Assembly (NCBI RefSeq): GCF_014138045.1
Contig: NZ_JACGXA010000001.1
Span: forward strand, 3,643,001 to 3,707,000
Direction of reading: 5' to 3'
Origin: Nocardioides ginsengisegetis
GTDB lineage: Bacteria > Actinomycetota > Actinomycetes > Propionibacteriales > Nocardioidaceae
Length of the DNA: 64,000 bases
This document shows, one piece after another, positions 11,202 through 20,266 of the stretch (positions are counted from its first letter, which is position 1; every line of letters begins with the position of its first letter). Made by a program: the position numbers and the translations under genes. The notes under the pieces were generated by a model, which saw nothing but the letters and a program-made list of their open reading frames with translations, made no database searches and was not told where the DNA came from.

Positions 11202-11857
11202 CGCACGCCTCGGAAGTAGCCGATCGCGCCGCTGATCTCCAGTGACACCTCGCCGACCCCTCCGGCGGACATCCAGCGCGTGACGTCGTCGCCGGTGCAG
11301 CCGGGCCCGAGCAGGCCCGCTGCCCGGCCCGCCATGCGCAGGGGTTGGTAGCGGGCGCCCGTGTCGTTGAGCAGGGCGCTCCCGGTGATCACGCCGCCCG
11401 GTCGCAGCACGCGCACCATCTCGACCATCGCCCGCGCGGGGTCGGGGAAGCAGTGCAGCCCCGTGAACGAGACGACCAGGTCGAAGGACCCGTCGTCGAA
11501 CGGCAGCTCCTCGACGTCGGCCAGCCGCGGCCGGACCTGGTCGGCCACGCCCCGCTCGCCGGCCGCGTGCATCGTCCGGTCGAGCATGGTCTGGGCGATG
11601 TCGGCCGCGACGTACTCGACCCCCTGGTCGCGCTGAAGCCCGCGCAGGGCCACGCCACCACCGCAGGGCACGTCGAGGATGCGCGCCCCGGCCGGCTGTC
11701 GGCCGATCTCGGCGGCGGCACGGTAGAGACGGCGCAGGTCGCTGCCGATGCCCAGCCTCCACAGCAGCCCGCCGAGCTGCGGGTGCTCGACGCTCCAGTC
11801 GTAGAACGACGCCCAGAGCGGGTCCTCGCTCCAGCCACCGAGTCCCGGGAGGCGCAC
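11195..11857 (-). CDS. Class I SAM-dependent methyltransferase
   Basis: The protein has 220 residues. SAM motif I ILDVPCGGGVAL is at about residue 60. An acidic motif II (YVAADIAQTMLD), motif III-like LADVEELPFDDGSFDLVVS and VLRPGGV follow, a UbiE/Methyltransf_11 pattern. The N-terminus (WASFYDWSVEHP) resembles lipid or quinone methyltransferases, but no substrate can be assigned. It starts 5 bp after the stop of the acyl-CoA oxidase-like gene on the same strand, so the pair is probably cotranscribed. Confidence 0.85.
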   Translation of the reverse strand: MRLPGLGGWSEDPLWASFYDWSVEHPQLGGLLWRLGIGSDLRRLYRAAAEIGRQPAGARILDVPCGGGVALRGLQRDQGVEYVAADIAQTMLDRTMHAAGERGVADQVRPRLADVEELPFDDGSFDLVVSFTGLHCFPDPARAMVEMVRVLRPGGVITGSALLNDTGARYQPLRMAGRAAGLLGPGCTGDDVTRWMSAGGVGEVSLEISGAIGYFRGVRR

Positions 11858-11861
11858 CCGC

Positions 11862-13841
11862 TCAGCCGACCAGGTCCGGGGAGCGCAGCATCTCGGGAGG
11901 TACGCCGAAGCCGTCGACCAGGTCCTCGGCGATCGGCCGGATCCGGCGGCAGAGCCGGTTGACCTCGCGGCTGATCGACTTGGACCGCTGCACCGTCAGC
12001 CGGCCGTGCTCCATGAACCAGGCGCGGTCGGCCTCGATCGTGGACAGGGCGTGCAGGTCGCAGAGCAGGTTGAGCGCCACCTTGAGGTCGCCGTCGGGCA
12101 GGGCCCCGACCTTCGCGACGAAGGCCTCGAGGACGAGCCGCTCGACGTGGGCCCGGGCCGCGGCGATCACGTGGTCCTGGACGCGGGAGAAGACCACGCC
12201 GGGGTTCATCCCGTTGTCGATCCCGCGCTTGAGGCGGCGCGCGACGCCGGCGAGCATGTGCTCCTCGCGGAAGCGGAGCATCTGGAGCTGGTAGTCGGGA
12301 TCCATGAGCCCGGCCTCCTGGTCCCAGTCGTCGCCGCCGGGCAGCAGGTCCTTGACCCGCTCGAGGAGCTTGTGGACGTTGGTCCGCTCGATGACGGTCT
12401 CGACCGCCATCCCGGCCACGAACCGGACCATGCCGAACTGGTCGAGGTCGGAGAACTCGCTGGAGTAGTCGGTCAGCAGGCCCTTGGCGACCAGCTGGAG
12501 CAGCACGTGGTTGTCGCCCTCGAAGGTCGTGAACACGTCGCTGTCGGCCTTGAGCGCGGTGAACCGGTTGACGGCGAGGTAGCCCGCGCCACCGCAGGCC
12601 TCCCGGCACTCCTGGATGGTGCGGGTGCCGTGCCAGGTGCCGAGCGCCTTGGTGCCGGCCGCGCGGGACTCCAGCTCGCGACGGGTGTGCTCGTCGTCGC
12701 TGATCCCGGAGAAGACGTCGTGGAGCTGCGCGGCCACGACCTCCTGGGCGAAGTGCAGCGCGTAGGTGCGGGCCAGCAGCGGGAAGAGCCGACGCTGGTG
12801 CATGCCGTAGTCGAGGAGCAGCTCCTCGTGGTCGTCGGACGACGCCTCGAACTGGCGGCGGCGCAGGGCGTACTTCACCGCGATGGCCAGCGCGACCTTG
12901 CTGGCGTTGATGCTCGCGCCGCCGACGCAGACCCGGCCCTGGACGAGGGTGCCGAGCATGGTGAAGAAGCGCTTGTTGGGGTTCTCGATCGCGGACTCGT
13001 AGACGCCCGCGGCCGACACGTCGGCGAAGCGGTTGAGCAGGGCGCCGCGCGGGACGCGGACCCCGTCGAACCACAGGCGGCCGTTGTCGACGCCGTTGAG
13101 CCCCATCTTGGCGCCGTCGTCCTCGATCCGGACGCCCGGGCAGGGCTTGCCCTTCTCCCGGATCGGCACGACGAAGGCGTGCACCCCGCGGCCCTCGCCG
13201 CCCACCTCGAGCTGGGCGAACACGACGGCCAGCTCGGCGTGCTTGGCCGCGTTGCCGATGTAGTCCTTGCGGGACTGCTCGCCGTGGGTGGTGATGACGA
13301 ACTCCTCGGTCGCCACGTCGTAGGTCGCGACGGTGCCGAGCGCCTGGACGTTGGAGCCGTGGCCGGACTCGGTCATCGCGAAGCAGCCCATCAGCTCCCC
13401 GGTGACCAGCCGCGCGAGGTAGGCGTCGTGGTGCTCCTGCGTGCCGAGCTGGAGGATCGCGCCGCCGAACAGCCCGAACTGCACGCCGACCTTGACCAGG
13501 ACCGAGAGGTCGCCGAGCGCCAGCGTCTCGAACGCCGCCACGGAGGCGCCGATGTCGCCGCCGCCGCCGTACTCCTCCGGGAAGCCCATGCCGGTCTGGC
13601 CGGTCGAGGCCATCTCGACCACGACCTCCTTGACCCGCTCGCGGAACGCGTCGCGGTCGAGCGTCTCGGCCTCCTCGAGGATCGAGGCGTACTCGGCGAG
13701 GTTGGTGCGGACCAGGCCGCGGACCTCGGCGTACTTGCCGTCGAGCAGCGCGGTCAGCGCGGCGACGTCGACGTCGGGCGGGGTGTGCCGCGGCGCGCTC
13801 GCGCCCTCGGAGGCCGGTGGTGCGGCGGTGTCGGTTGCCAT
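11862..13841 (-). CDS. Acyl-CoA dehydrogenase/oxidase family protein
   Basis: This is a 659-residue FAD enzyme expected to introduce an alpha-beta double bond in acyl-CoA. An N-terminal helical domain precedes the beta domain with FAMTESGHGSNVQ, the flavin/substrate loop typical of acyl-CoA oxidases and their dehydrogenase relatives. The C-terminal alpha domains contain CREACGGAGYL, where the Glu is the likely catalytic base. Length (about 660) fits the long acyl-CoA oxidase form rather than the 380-residue dehydrogenases. Whether electrons go to oxygen or ETF cannot be read from sequence. It is followed at once by a methyltransferase gene. Confidence 0.88.
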   Translation of the reverse strand: MATDTAAPPASEGASAPRHTPPDVDVAALTALLDGKYAEVRGLVRTNLAEYASILEEAETLDRDAFRERVKEVVVEMASTGQTGMGFPEEYGGGGDIGASVAAFETLALGDLSVLVKVGVQFGLFGGAILQLGTQEHHDAYLARLVTGELMGCFAMTESGHGSNVQALGTVATYDVATEEFVITTHGEQSRKDYIGNAAKHAELAVVFAQLEVGGEGRGVHAFVVPIREKGKPCPGVRIEDDGAKMGLNGVDNGRLWFDGVRVPRGALLNRFADVSAAGVYESAIENPNKRFFTMLGTLVQGRVCVGGASINASKVALAIAVKYALRRRQFEASSDDHEELLLDYGMHQRRLFPLLARTYALHFAQEVVAAQLHDVFSGISDDEHTRRELESRAAGTKALGTWHGTRTIQECREACGGAGYLAVNRFTALKADSDVFTTFEGDNHVLLQLVAKGLLTDYSSEFSDLDQFGMVRFVAGMAVETVIERTNVHKLLERVKDLLPGGDDWDQEAGLMDPDYQLQMLRFREEHMLAGVARRLKRGIDNGMNPGVVFSRVQDHVIAAARAHVERLVLEAFVAKVGALPDGDLKVALNLLCDLHALSTIEADRAWFMEHGRLTVQRSKSISREVNRLCRRIRPIAEDLVDGFGVPPEMLRSPDLVG

Positions 13842-13873
13842 GACCGAACGCTACCGGGACGGGGCGGGGACGG

Positions 13874-15205
13874 TCAGGGGCGTGCGTAGAAGTTGGGCGG
13901 GATCCAGTAGTAGAGCGACTCCTCCGACACCGGCCGGCCGGTGCGCGGGGCGTGGATGATCATGCCGCCGCCGACGTACATCGCGACGTGGTAGATCGAG
14001 GACGGGTCGCTGGAGGACCCCCAGAAGACCAGGTCGCCCGGCTGCAGGTCGGAGGGCTGGATCGGCGTGGACTGCTCGTACTGCGCGACGGAGTAGTGCG
14101 GCAGCGAGCGGCCACCGGCCTGCCAGGCACCCATCGTGAGGCCGGAGCAGTCCCAGGCGTCCGGGCCGGCGGCACCCCACCGGTAGGGCTCGCCGAGCTG
14201 GGCGCGGGCGAAGTCGACGGCACCCTGGGCACCACGCGCGGGGGCCGGCGGGGCGGGGGGTGCCGGCGGGGCAGGCGGTGGCGACGGGGGCGTCGGGGGC
14301 GTCGGGTTGCTCGGCGCGGGAGCGTCCTGCTGGTCCTGCTGTTGCTGCTGTTGCTGCTGCTGGGCCGCCTGCTGGGCTGCGGCCGCGGCGGCCTGCTGGG
14401 CCGCGGCCTGCGCCGCCGCCTCGGCCTCGGCCTGCGCGGCCGCCGCGGCCGCGGCCTGGGCCCGTGCCTCGAGGGCGGCCTGGCGCCGCGCGGCGAGCGT
14501 GACGCTGATGTGCTGGAGGTGCGCGAGCTGGGCGATCAGCTCGGTCTTCCGGGCGGCGATCGCGCGGGCGTCCGACGCGGCCGAGGCGGCGGCCGCGCGG
14601 GCGGTGTCGCGCGCGGCTCGGGCCTTGTCCTGGGCGGCGGAGGCTGCGTCCCGGGCCTGGTCGGCCTGTCGCGTGGCGATGTCTGCGAGCGTCGCCGCTG
14701 CGCGGAACTCGTCGTAGTGCCCGTCGAGCGCGCCCTCGGCGTTCTGCATGGTGGTGGCGCGCTCGATGACGGTCGTGATGCCGTCGGACTTCGCGATCGC
14801 GGACAGGGCGGTCAGGCCCGGGGCGAGCTCGTAGGAGGTGACCAGGGCGTCGCTGTAGGCGGCCCGCTGGCGCTCGACGTCGGCGGCGGCCACGTCGGAG
14901 TGGACCTGCGCGGCGTGGGCGGCGAGCCGCGCCTGCTGCGCCTCGTAGCGGGCGCCGTTGAAGGCCTCGGCGGCCTGGGCCGCCTTCACGGCCGAGGCCT
15001 GGAGCCGCTGGTTGGCCAGCACCAGCTGGGCGCGCACCGAGGCCACGTCGGTGGCCTTGTCGCGGACGGCGACCTTGGCGTCGTGCACGTCCTGGCGCGA
15101 CGGCATCCCGTGGTCGTCGGCGGCGGCAATCCCCGCGGTGACCCCGGAGGAGACCCCCAACGCGAGGGTCAGCGCGGCCGCCGTTGCGATCCCCATGATC
15201 CGCAC
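13874..15205 (-). CDS. NlpC/P60 peptidoglycan endopeptidase with coiled-coil region
   Basis: This exported wall hydrolase of 443 residues has a signal peptide (to about residue 27), a long Ala/Gln-rich coiled coil (about 35-285), a poly-Gln run, and a Pro/Ala linker. An NlpC/P60 domain follows at about 323-443. The catalytic Cys is C353 (WDCSGLT), with His406 (YHVAMYVG) and His418 (IIHAPRTG). The design matches RipA-type septal D,L-endopeptidases, in which the coiled coil restrains the enzyme. I prefer GTG at 15205, 8 nt after AGGGAG, over the longer frame because the hairpin leader lies just upstream. Confidence 0.92.
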   Translation of the reverse strand: MRIMGIATAAALTLALGVSSGVTAGIAAADDHGMPSRQDVHDAKVAVRDKATDVASVRAQLVLANQRLQASAVKAAQAAEAFNGARYEAQQARLAAHAAQVHSDVAAADVERQRAAYSDALVTSYELAPGLTALSAIAKSDGITTVIERATTMQNAEGALDGHYDEFRAAATLADIATRQADQARDAASAAQDKARAARDTARAAAASAASDARAIAARKTELIAQLAHLQHISVTLAARRQAALEARAQAAAAAAAQAEAEAAAQAAAQQAAAAAAQQAAQQQQQQQQQDQQDAPAPSNPTPPTPPSPPPAPPAPPAPPAPARGAQGAVDFARAQLGEPYRWGAAGPDAWDCSGLTMGAWQAGGRSLPHYSVAQYEQSTPIQPSDLQPGDLVFWGSSSDPSSIYHVAMYVGGGMIIHAPRTGRPVSEESLYYWIPPNFYARP

Positions 15206-15233
15206 GTGTGGTCTCCCTGGCTCTTCGACTGGT

Positions 15234-15269
15234 AGTGCCTCGGGCGACTTCCCCATCGCCCGAGGCACT
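15234..15269 (-). promoter_or_regulatory. Strong 14-bp hairpin in the leader of the NlpC/P60 gene
   Basis: AGTGCCTCGGGCGA (15234-15247) and TCGCCCGAGGCACT (15256-15269) are perfect inverted arms around an 8-nt loop, 28 nt upstream of the GTG start and before the ribosome site. The upstream sequence to 15389 is unusually AT-rich for this genome and likely holds the promoter. There is no T-tract, so it looks more like a leader or mRNA-stability structure than a terminator. I could not fit it to the c-di-AMP (ydaO) riboswitch consensus. Confidence 0.6.
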
Positions 15270-15389
15270 CGAAGAACGTTAGTGAACTTCTGTCACAAAG
15301 GAAACAACTTCCCCAACTTTTTCTTGCGCCACCGGCGTGTCGGCTTGCGAACTACAACGATGTAGTTCTCGAGGAACCGACGTGCGGCG

Positions 15390-16436
15390 TCAGGCGTCGT
15401 GGTCGACGGGAACGGCCGACGTGGTGGAGGTGGGGTGCGAGTGCAGGCCCCGGCGCTCGAACTTCTGGCCGCTGGCGACGCCACCGACGTAGAAGGAGAC
15501 GAAGGCGATCATGATGCCGGCGATGTCGTCGGCGATGTAGTGCCAGCCGAAGTAGAGGGTGGCCACGACCGTGCAGCCGAAGTTGACCCAGAAGACCCAC
15601 TTGAGGATCTTCGAGCGCAGCGTGAACTGCACCATCAGGGCGACCAGCAGGGTGATCGCGCAGTGCAGGCTGGCGAAGCCGGCGACCGACTGGACCACGC
15701 CCTCGAGGCCGCCCTTGATGACCTCGATCCGGGTGTTCTGCAACGACGCCATCAGGCTCGCGGTCGGGGTGTCCGGCAGGTCGGAGTAGACGTAGCTGTA
15801 GGCCAGGCCCGGGCCGAGGGTGGGCAGCGCGTAGTAGGACAGCGTGCCGAGCGCCCAGGCGATGCACTGGGAGGTGGCGAACCAGTAGCCGAACGTGAGG
15901 TTCCGCGACCAGACCAGCCACGCGGTCAGCGCCAGCGGCACGAGCGGCAGGAACCACAGGTAGACGTAGGACAGGAAGTAGGCCATGAAGCTGGTGCCGA
16001 AGATGTCGTGCAGCAGCAGGCCCGGCTCGTGGCCGAACATCAGGGCCCGGTCGAGCAGGTGGAGGGTGCGGTCGTACTTCGTCGTGGAGACGAACGGCAG
16101 GTAGGACTTGAGGTTCCGGTAGCTGACGTAGGTGATGTAGAAGCACACGACGCCCATCACCACGAGCGTCATCCGCTCCCGCGTCCAGTGCGTCCGCACC
16201 CGCGCGCGCCAGATGGGTGCCATCAGGGGCAGCTTCCCCTTCGACTGCCACAGCGTCCGGGGGACGAGGTCGATGAGGAAGGCGCTGCCGACCAGCATCG
16301 GCAGCCGCAGCCACGAGGGCCCGAGGAAGCCGTCGGGGTCGGCGAGCTTCTTGTCGAGGAGGGCCGCCGTCAGGATCGCCAGACCGCCCATGACGACAGC
16401 GATCCCCACGAGCAGGGCATAGGCGCGGCGATACAC
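15390..16436 (-). CDS. PAP2-superfamily / Aur1-like inositolphosphotransferase membrane protein
   Basis: This is a 348-residue polytopic protein with about seven hydrophobic helices. PAP2-type active-site motifs are visible in order: FASLHCAITLL (the SxxH part) and GWHYIADDIAGI (HxxxD). The layout resembles the Aur1/Ipt1-type inositol phosphoryltransferase branch of the superfamily and actinobacterial lipid-phosphate transferases. The likely role is phospholipid or lipoglycan head-group chemistry at the membrane. Substrate is not decidable. It is 5 bp upstream of the thiQ stop side and reads the same way, so it may be partly cotranscribed with the thi genes. Confidence 0.75.
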   Translation of the reverse strand: MYRRAYALLVGIAVVMGGLAILTAALLDKKLADPDGFLGPSWLRLPMLVGSAFLIDLVPRTLWQSKGKLPLMAPIWRARVRTHWTRERMTLVVMGVVCFYITYVSYRNLKSYLPFVSTTKYDRTLHLLDRALMFGHEPGLLLHDIFGTSFMAYFLSYVYLWFLPLVPLALTAWLVWSRNLTFGYWFATSQCIAWALGTLSYYALPTLGPGLAYSYVYSDLPDTPTASLMASLQNTRIEVIKGGLEGVVQSVAGFASLHCAITLLVALMVQFTLRSKILKWVFWVNFGCTVVATLYFGWHYIADDIAGIMIAFVSFYVGGVASGQKFERRGLHSHPTSTTSAVPVDHDA

Positions 16437-16441
16437 GGGCG

Positions 16442-17443
16442 TCAGTCTAGGGATGCGTCGGTCATCGGCAGGATCGCCAGTCGTGTGGCATCCACCGCAC
16501 AGTGAACCGTCTCACCCGGTGCGGCGTGCGCGTCCAGTGACGCGACCGCGTCGACCTCGCCGACGCCCTCGAGGTGGACGACCAGCCGGACCTGCTCCGG
16601 GGTGGCCCGGCTGGCCAGCACGGTGCCGACCAGCCCACCGCCGTCCCGTACGCCGATCGCCGAGCGACGGACCGCGACTGCCGGCGCGGGAGGGAGCCCG
16701 GCCGACGCGAGGACGGTGCGGGCGGCGTCGTCGCGCAGGACGCGGGCGTAGCCCAGGAACAACGCGGTCTCCGGGTCCGCCGGCGCCCGCCAGACGTCGG
16801 CGATCGGGCCCTCCTGCACGACCCGGCCGTCGCGCATGACGGCGAGCCGGTCGGCGACCGTGAAGGCCTCCTCGTGGTCGTGGGTGACCATCAGCGCGGG
16901 GGTGCCGGCTGCCCGGAGGATGCCGCGCAGGTCGACGGCCAGCCGCTCGCGCAGCCCCGCGTCGAGGGCCGACAGCGGCTCGTCGAGCAGCAGCAGCCGC
17001 GGTTCGACGGCCAGCGACCTGGCCAGTGCGACCCGCTGGCGCTCGCCGCCGGACAGGGTCGACGGCAGGCGATCGGCGTACCCCTGGAGGCCGACGAGGT
17101 CGAGCAGCTCCTCGACGCGGGCGGGGATGCGGGGGGCGCGGCGGAGCCGGAGCGCGTAGCCCACGTTGCGGCCGACCGTGAGGTGGTTGAAGAGCTGGCC
17201 GTCCTGGAACATCAGCGCGAAGCCGCGCTTGTGGGTCGGCACACCGCGCAGGTCCGCGCCGTCCCAGGTGATGCTGCCCCCGGCGACCGGCTCGAGACCG
17301 GCGACGGCGCGCAGCAGCGTGGACTTGCCGCAGCCGGACGGGCCGAGGACCGCGAGCACCTCCCCGACGGGAAGGTCGAGGGAGACGTCGACGACGGCGG
17401 GCTTGCCGTCGTACGACACGGAGACGTGCTGGAGCTCGAGCAT
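16442..17443 (-). CDS. thiQ: Thiamine ABC transporter ATP-binding protein
   Basis: This 333-residue ABC ATPase energises thiamine import. It shows Walker A GPSGCGKST, Q-loop MFQDGQLF, signature LSGGERQRVALARSL, Walker B LLLLDEP, and H-loop MVTHDHEEAF. A C-terminal extension of about 100 residues is OB/TOBE-like, as in iron and sulfate importers. Assignment to thiamine rests on its position 4 bp after the permease in an operon headed by a TPP riboswitch, not on the ATPase itself. Confidence 0.88.
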   Translation of the reverse strand: MLELQHVSVSYDGKPAVVDVSLDLPVGEVLAVLGPSGCGKSTLLRAVAGLEPVAGGSITWDGADLRGVPTHKRGFALMFQDGQLFNHLTVGRNVGYALRLRRAPRIPARVEELLDLVGLQGYADRLPSTLSGGERQRVALARSLAVEPRLLLLDEPLSALDAGLRERLAVDLRGILRAAGTPALMVTHDHEEAFTVADRLAVMRDGRVVQEGPIADVWRAPADPETALFLGYARVLRDDAARTVLASAGLPPAPAVAVRRSAIGVRDGGGLVGTVLASRATPEQVRLVVHLEGVGEVDAVASLDAHAAPGETVHCAVDATRLAILPMTDASLD

Positions 17444-17447
17444 GGCG

Positions 17448-19085
17448 TCAGAAGGCTCCCACGGACGGCACCCGGAGCCGCTCGACCACGAGCATCACGA
17501 CGGCCGTGGTCGCGGCGAGGACGACGGAGGCGGCCAGTGCCATGCCGTAGTTCATCGGGCCGGGGTGCCCGATCAGCCGGAAGATGACGACCGGGACGGT
17601 CGGATGCTCGTCACGGGCGAGGAAGGACGTCGCGCCGAACTCGCCGAGCGAGGCCGCGAACGCGAAGCCGCTGGCGGCCAGCAGCGGCTTCCAGACCACC
17701 GGCAGGTCGACGGTCAGCACCGCGCGCAGCGGTCCGGCCCCGAGCGAGGCGGCGGCCTGGCGCTGCCGGTCGTCGACGCCCGAGAGCACCGGCACGATGG
17801 TGCGGACCACCAGGGGGAGCGCCACGAGGGCCTGGGCGATCGGCACGAGCAGCGGGGAGTCGCGCAGCTCGAGCGGCGGGTGGTCGAGGGTGATGAGGAA
17901 GCCGAAGCCGAGCGTCACCGCCGAGACGCCGAGCGGCAGCATGAAGAAGCCGTCGAGGGTGGCGCGGACGCGGCGCTCGGCCCTCGAGCGGGACCGGCGG
18001 GTGACCACGACCGCCACGAGGAGGCCGAGCGAGAGCGACATCCAGGTCGCGTCGACGGCGGTGCGCAGCGAGGTGACCAGGGCGTCGGTCACGGGGACCA
18101 GCAGGGCCTGGTGGGTGCCGCGCGTGGTGAGCGCCCGGTAGTTGCCCAGGCCCCAGCCGGACCCCTCGACCTGCAGGGACCCGAGCACGAGGGTGCCGAT
18201 CGGCAGCGCGACGAGCACGACGAGGAGCAGCGTCGCCATCGCGCCCGGCCAGTCCTGCCGCGAGAGCCGCCGGGGCCGGGGCAGCACGCGGGAGACCGAC
18301 GGGTCCGGCACGGCCCGCAGCCGTCCGGCGACGAGCAGCAGCGCCACGACGGCGACGAGCTGGAGCACCGACAGCGCCGCGGCACCCTGGAGGTCGAGCA
18401 GGTTGGTGGTGAGGAGGTAGATCTCGGTCTCGACCGAGGAGTACCGCAAACCGCCGAGGGTCAGCACGACGCCGAAGGCGGTCGCGCAGAACAGGAACAC
18501 CACGCTGGCCGCCGACACGATCGCCGGGCGCAGCGCCGGGAGAGTGACCGTGCGGAAGACCTGCGCCGGGCTGGCTCCGAGCGCCGCGGCCGCGTCGGCC
18601 GGCCGCTGGTCGAGCGACTCCCACGAGGCGCCGACCGCGCGGATCACGACCGCAACGTTGAAGAAGACCAGGCCGGCCACGATCGCGACCGGCGTGCCGT
18701 CCAGGCCCAGGAAGCCCAACGGACCGGACTCCCCCAGAAGCTCACGGAAGGCGACGCCGACCACCACCGTCGGGAGCACGAACGGGACGAGCAGGGCCGC
18801 GCGCAGCACCCGCCGGCCCGGGAACTCCCGCCGGTGCAGGGCGTGCGCCGCCGGCAGCCCGAGCAGCACCGACACCACCGTCGCGACCGAGGCCGACCAG
18901 ACCGTGAACCACAGGACGCGGTGGACCCGCGGCCGGCCGAGCACGGAGATCACCCCGCCGGGGTCGAAGGACCCGTCCGGCCAGAAGCCGCGCGCCAGCA
19001 TGCCGCTCACCGGCAGCACGAAGAAGACGCCCAGCACCGCGACCGGCAGGAGCGCCAGCGCGGCGAGGGTCAGGGCGCGCCTCAT
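17448..19085 (-). CDS. thiP: Thiamine ABC transporter permease (fused two-domain)
   Basis: This 545-residue permease has about twelve TM helices arranged as two homologous binding-protein-dependent transport domains. The EAA-like loops lie around ADAAAALGASPAQVFRTVTLP and RQAAASLGAGPLRAVLTVDLP, each with the conserved Gly that contacts the ATPase. The start is ATG at 19085, overlapping the thiB stop (ATGA); a much longer open frame upstream runs antisense-free through thiB in another frame and is not used. It is placed between the binding protein and the ATPase, as in thiBPQ operons. Confidence 0.92.
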   Translation of the reverse strand: MRRALTLAALALLPVAVLGVFFVLPVSGMLARGFWPDGSFDPGGVISVLGRPRVHRVLWFTVWSASVATVVSVLLGLPAAHALHRREFPGRRVLRAALLVPFVLPTVVVGVAFRELLGESGPLGFLGLDGTPVAIVAGLVFFNVAVVIRAVGASWESLDQRPADAAAALGASPAQVFRTVTLPALRPAIVSAASVVFLFCATAFGVVLTLGGLRYSSVETEIYLLTTNLLDLQGAAALSVLQLVAVVALLLVAGRLRAVPDPSVSRVLPRPRRLSRQDWPGAMATLLLVVLVALPIGTLVLGSLQVEGSGWGLGNYRALTTRGTHQALLVPVTDALVTSLRTAVDATWMSLSLGLLVAVVVTRRSRSRAERRVRATLDGFFMLPLGVSAVTLGFGFLITLDHPPLELRDSPLLVPIAQALVALPLVVRTIVPVLSGVDDRQRQAAASLGAGPLRAVLTVDLPVVWKPLLAASGFAFAASLGEFGATSFLARDEHPTVPVVIFRLIGHPGPMNYGMALAASVVLAATTAVVMLVVERLRVPSVGAF

Positions 19086-20155
19086 TGCGAGGTGACGTCG
19101 CTCCACTCGCGCAGCCACTCGTCGCGGTGGGCGGCGACGTCGGCCGGGTCGACGGAGTAGGGCTGGTCGGGCTGCATGGCGTAGGAGGCCCAGTCGGCCG
19201 GCAGCGACGTGCCGTCGACGACCGGGAAGACGTACATGCTCTCGGGCAGCGCCTCCTGCACCTCCGAGGAGGTCAGGAACCGCACGAACGCCTCGGCACC
19301 GGGCACGTTGGCGGCGCCGTCGAGGACGCCGGCGTACTCCACCTGGCGGAAGCAGGTGTCGAGCAGCGCGTGGGTGGTGGACGCCGTCGCGCCCTTCGGG
19401 ACGGTGAAGGCGGGTGAGGAGTCGTAGGACAGCACGATCGGCCGGTCGCCCTTGCCGCCGCCCTGCGTGAAGTCGACCTCGTAGGCGTCGGACCAGCCGG
19501 CGGTGACGCGCGCGCCGTTGTCCATCAGCTTCTTCCAGTAGTCCGGCCAGGCGTCGCCGTACGCCGAGACCGTGGCGAGCAGGAACGCCATCCCCGTCGA
19601 GCTCGTGGCCGCACCCGGCAGCACGAAGAGGTCCTGGTAGGCCGGGTCGGTGAGGTCGTCGAGGGTCCGGGGCTCGGCCAGGTCGTGGGCCTTGAACCAG
19701 GTGTCGTCGACGTTGACGCAGACGTTGCCGTTGTCGACGGGCGTGAGCGCGTGGTCGTCGTCGCCGGGGAGGTCGTAGGCGGAGACGCCGGCCGGGGCGT
19801 CGAAGGAGTACGGCGCGAAGACGCCCTCGTCCAGCGCGCGGGAGGCGAAGGTGTTGTCGACGCCGAACGCGACGTCGCCGGTCGGGTCGTCCTTGGTGAG
19901 GACGAGCTTGTTGGTGAGCGTGCCGCCGTCGCCCGAGGCCTTGACCACGAGGTGGTAGCCGGTCTGCGCCTCGAAGTCCTTGACCACCTTCTTCGGCAGG
20001 AAGAACGAGTCGTGGGTGACCAGCACGACGTCCTTGATCTTGCCGGCGGCGGTGGTGGCGGGGCTGTCGTCGCCCTCGCCGATCACCGAGCAGGACCCGA
20101 GGACGGGGACGAGCAGGACCGTGCAGATCGCCGCGAGCGCGCGCGATGACTTCAT
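19082..20155 (-). CDS. thiB: Thiamine ABC transporter substrate-binding lipoprotein
   Basis: The protein has 357 residues with a lipoprotein signal (LVPVLGSC, Cys22 lipidated), so it is tethered outside the membrane. The mature part follows the ThiB/TbpA pattern: VLVTHDSFFLPKKVVKDFEAQTGY, GDVAFGVDNTFASRAL, SSTGMAFLLATVSAYGD, and PIVLSYDSSPAF. It captures thiamine or TPP for ThiP. Its ribosome site AGGGAG lies in the 3' strand of the TPP riboswitch just upstream, so translation should fall when TPP is abundant. Confidence 0.94.
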   Translation of the reverse strand: MKSSRALAAICTVLLVPVLGSCSVIGEGDDSPATTAAGKIKDVVLVTHDSFFLPKKVVKDFEAQTGYHLVVKASGDGGTLTNKLVLTKDDPTGDVAFGVDNTFASRALDEGVFAPYSFDAPAGVSAYDLPGDDDHALTPVDNGNVCVNVDDTWFKAHDLAEPRTLDDLTDPAYQDLFVLPGAATSSTGMAFLLATVSAYGDAWPDYWKKLMDNGARVTAGWSDAYEVDFTQGGGKGDRPIVLSYDSSPAFTVPKGATASTTHALLDTCFRQVEYAGVLDGAANVPGAEAFVRFLTSSEVQEALPESMYVFPVVDGTSLPADWASYAMQPDQPYSVDPADVAAHRDEWLREWSDVTSQ

Positions 20156-20160
20156 CTGGG

Positions 20161-20248
20161 ACTCCCTTCGCCGGTGTTAACCGGAGCAGGTTCATAGGGT
20201 CTGCGGCGGATCCGCACTCTCAGCACGTCGGACGTGCTCCCCTGTCAT
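20161..20248 (-). promoter_or_regulatory. TPP riboswitch (THI element) of thiBPQ
   Basis: On the minus strand the leader reads GGGGAGCACG, then GCTGAGAGTGCGG, then GACCCTATGAACCTG, then CCGGTTAACACCGGCGAAGGGA. These are the conserved blocks of the thiamine pyrophosphate aptamer in the right order and spacing. The closing GAAGGGA also forms the thiB ribosome site 6 nt from the ATG. This points to TPP-dependent blocking of translation rather than a separate terminator, since none is visible between aptamer and gene. Confidence 0.95.
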
Positions 20249-20266
20249 GTCCCTCCAGACTAGTGC

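Noticed and set aside
12006..13889. 627-codon plus-strand open frame
   Set aside because: Antisense to the acyl-CoA oxidase-like gene; no ribosome site or domain.
14336..14420. CTG/GCC-rich short tandem repeat
   Set aside because: Encodes the Gln/Ala-rich part of the NlpC/P60 coiled coil; explained by protein composition.
15206..15389. c-di-AMP (ydaO-type) riboswitch upstream of the NlpC/P60 gene
   Set aside because: Expected from similar genes elsewhere, but the conserved blocks could not be found; only a hairpin is supported.
17166..19160. 664-codon plus-strand open frame
   Set aside because: Lies opposite thiP and the end of thiB; low-complexity Arg/Glu/Gly/His translation with no motif.
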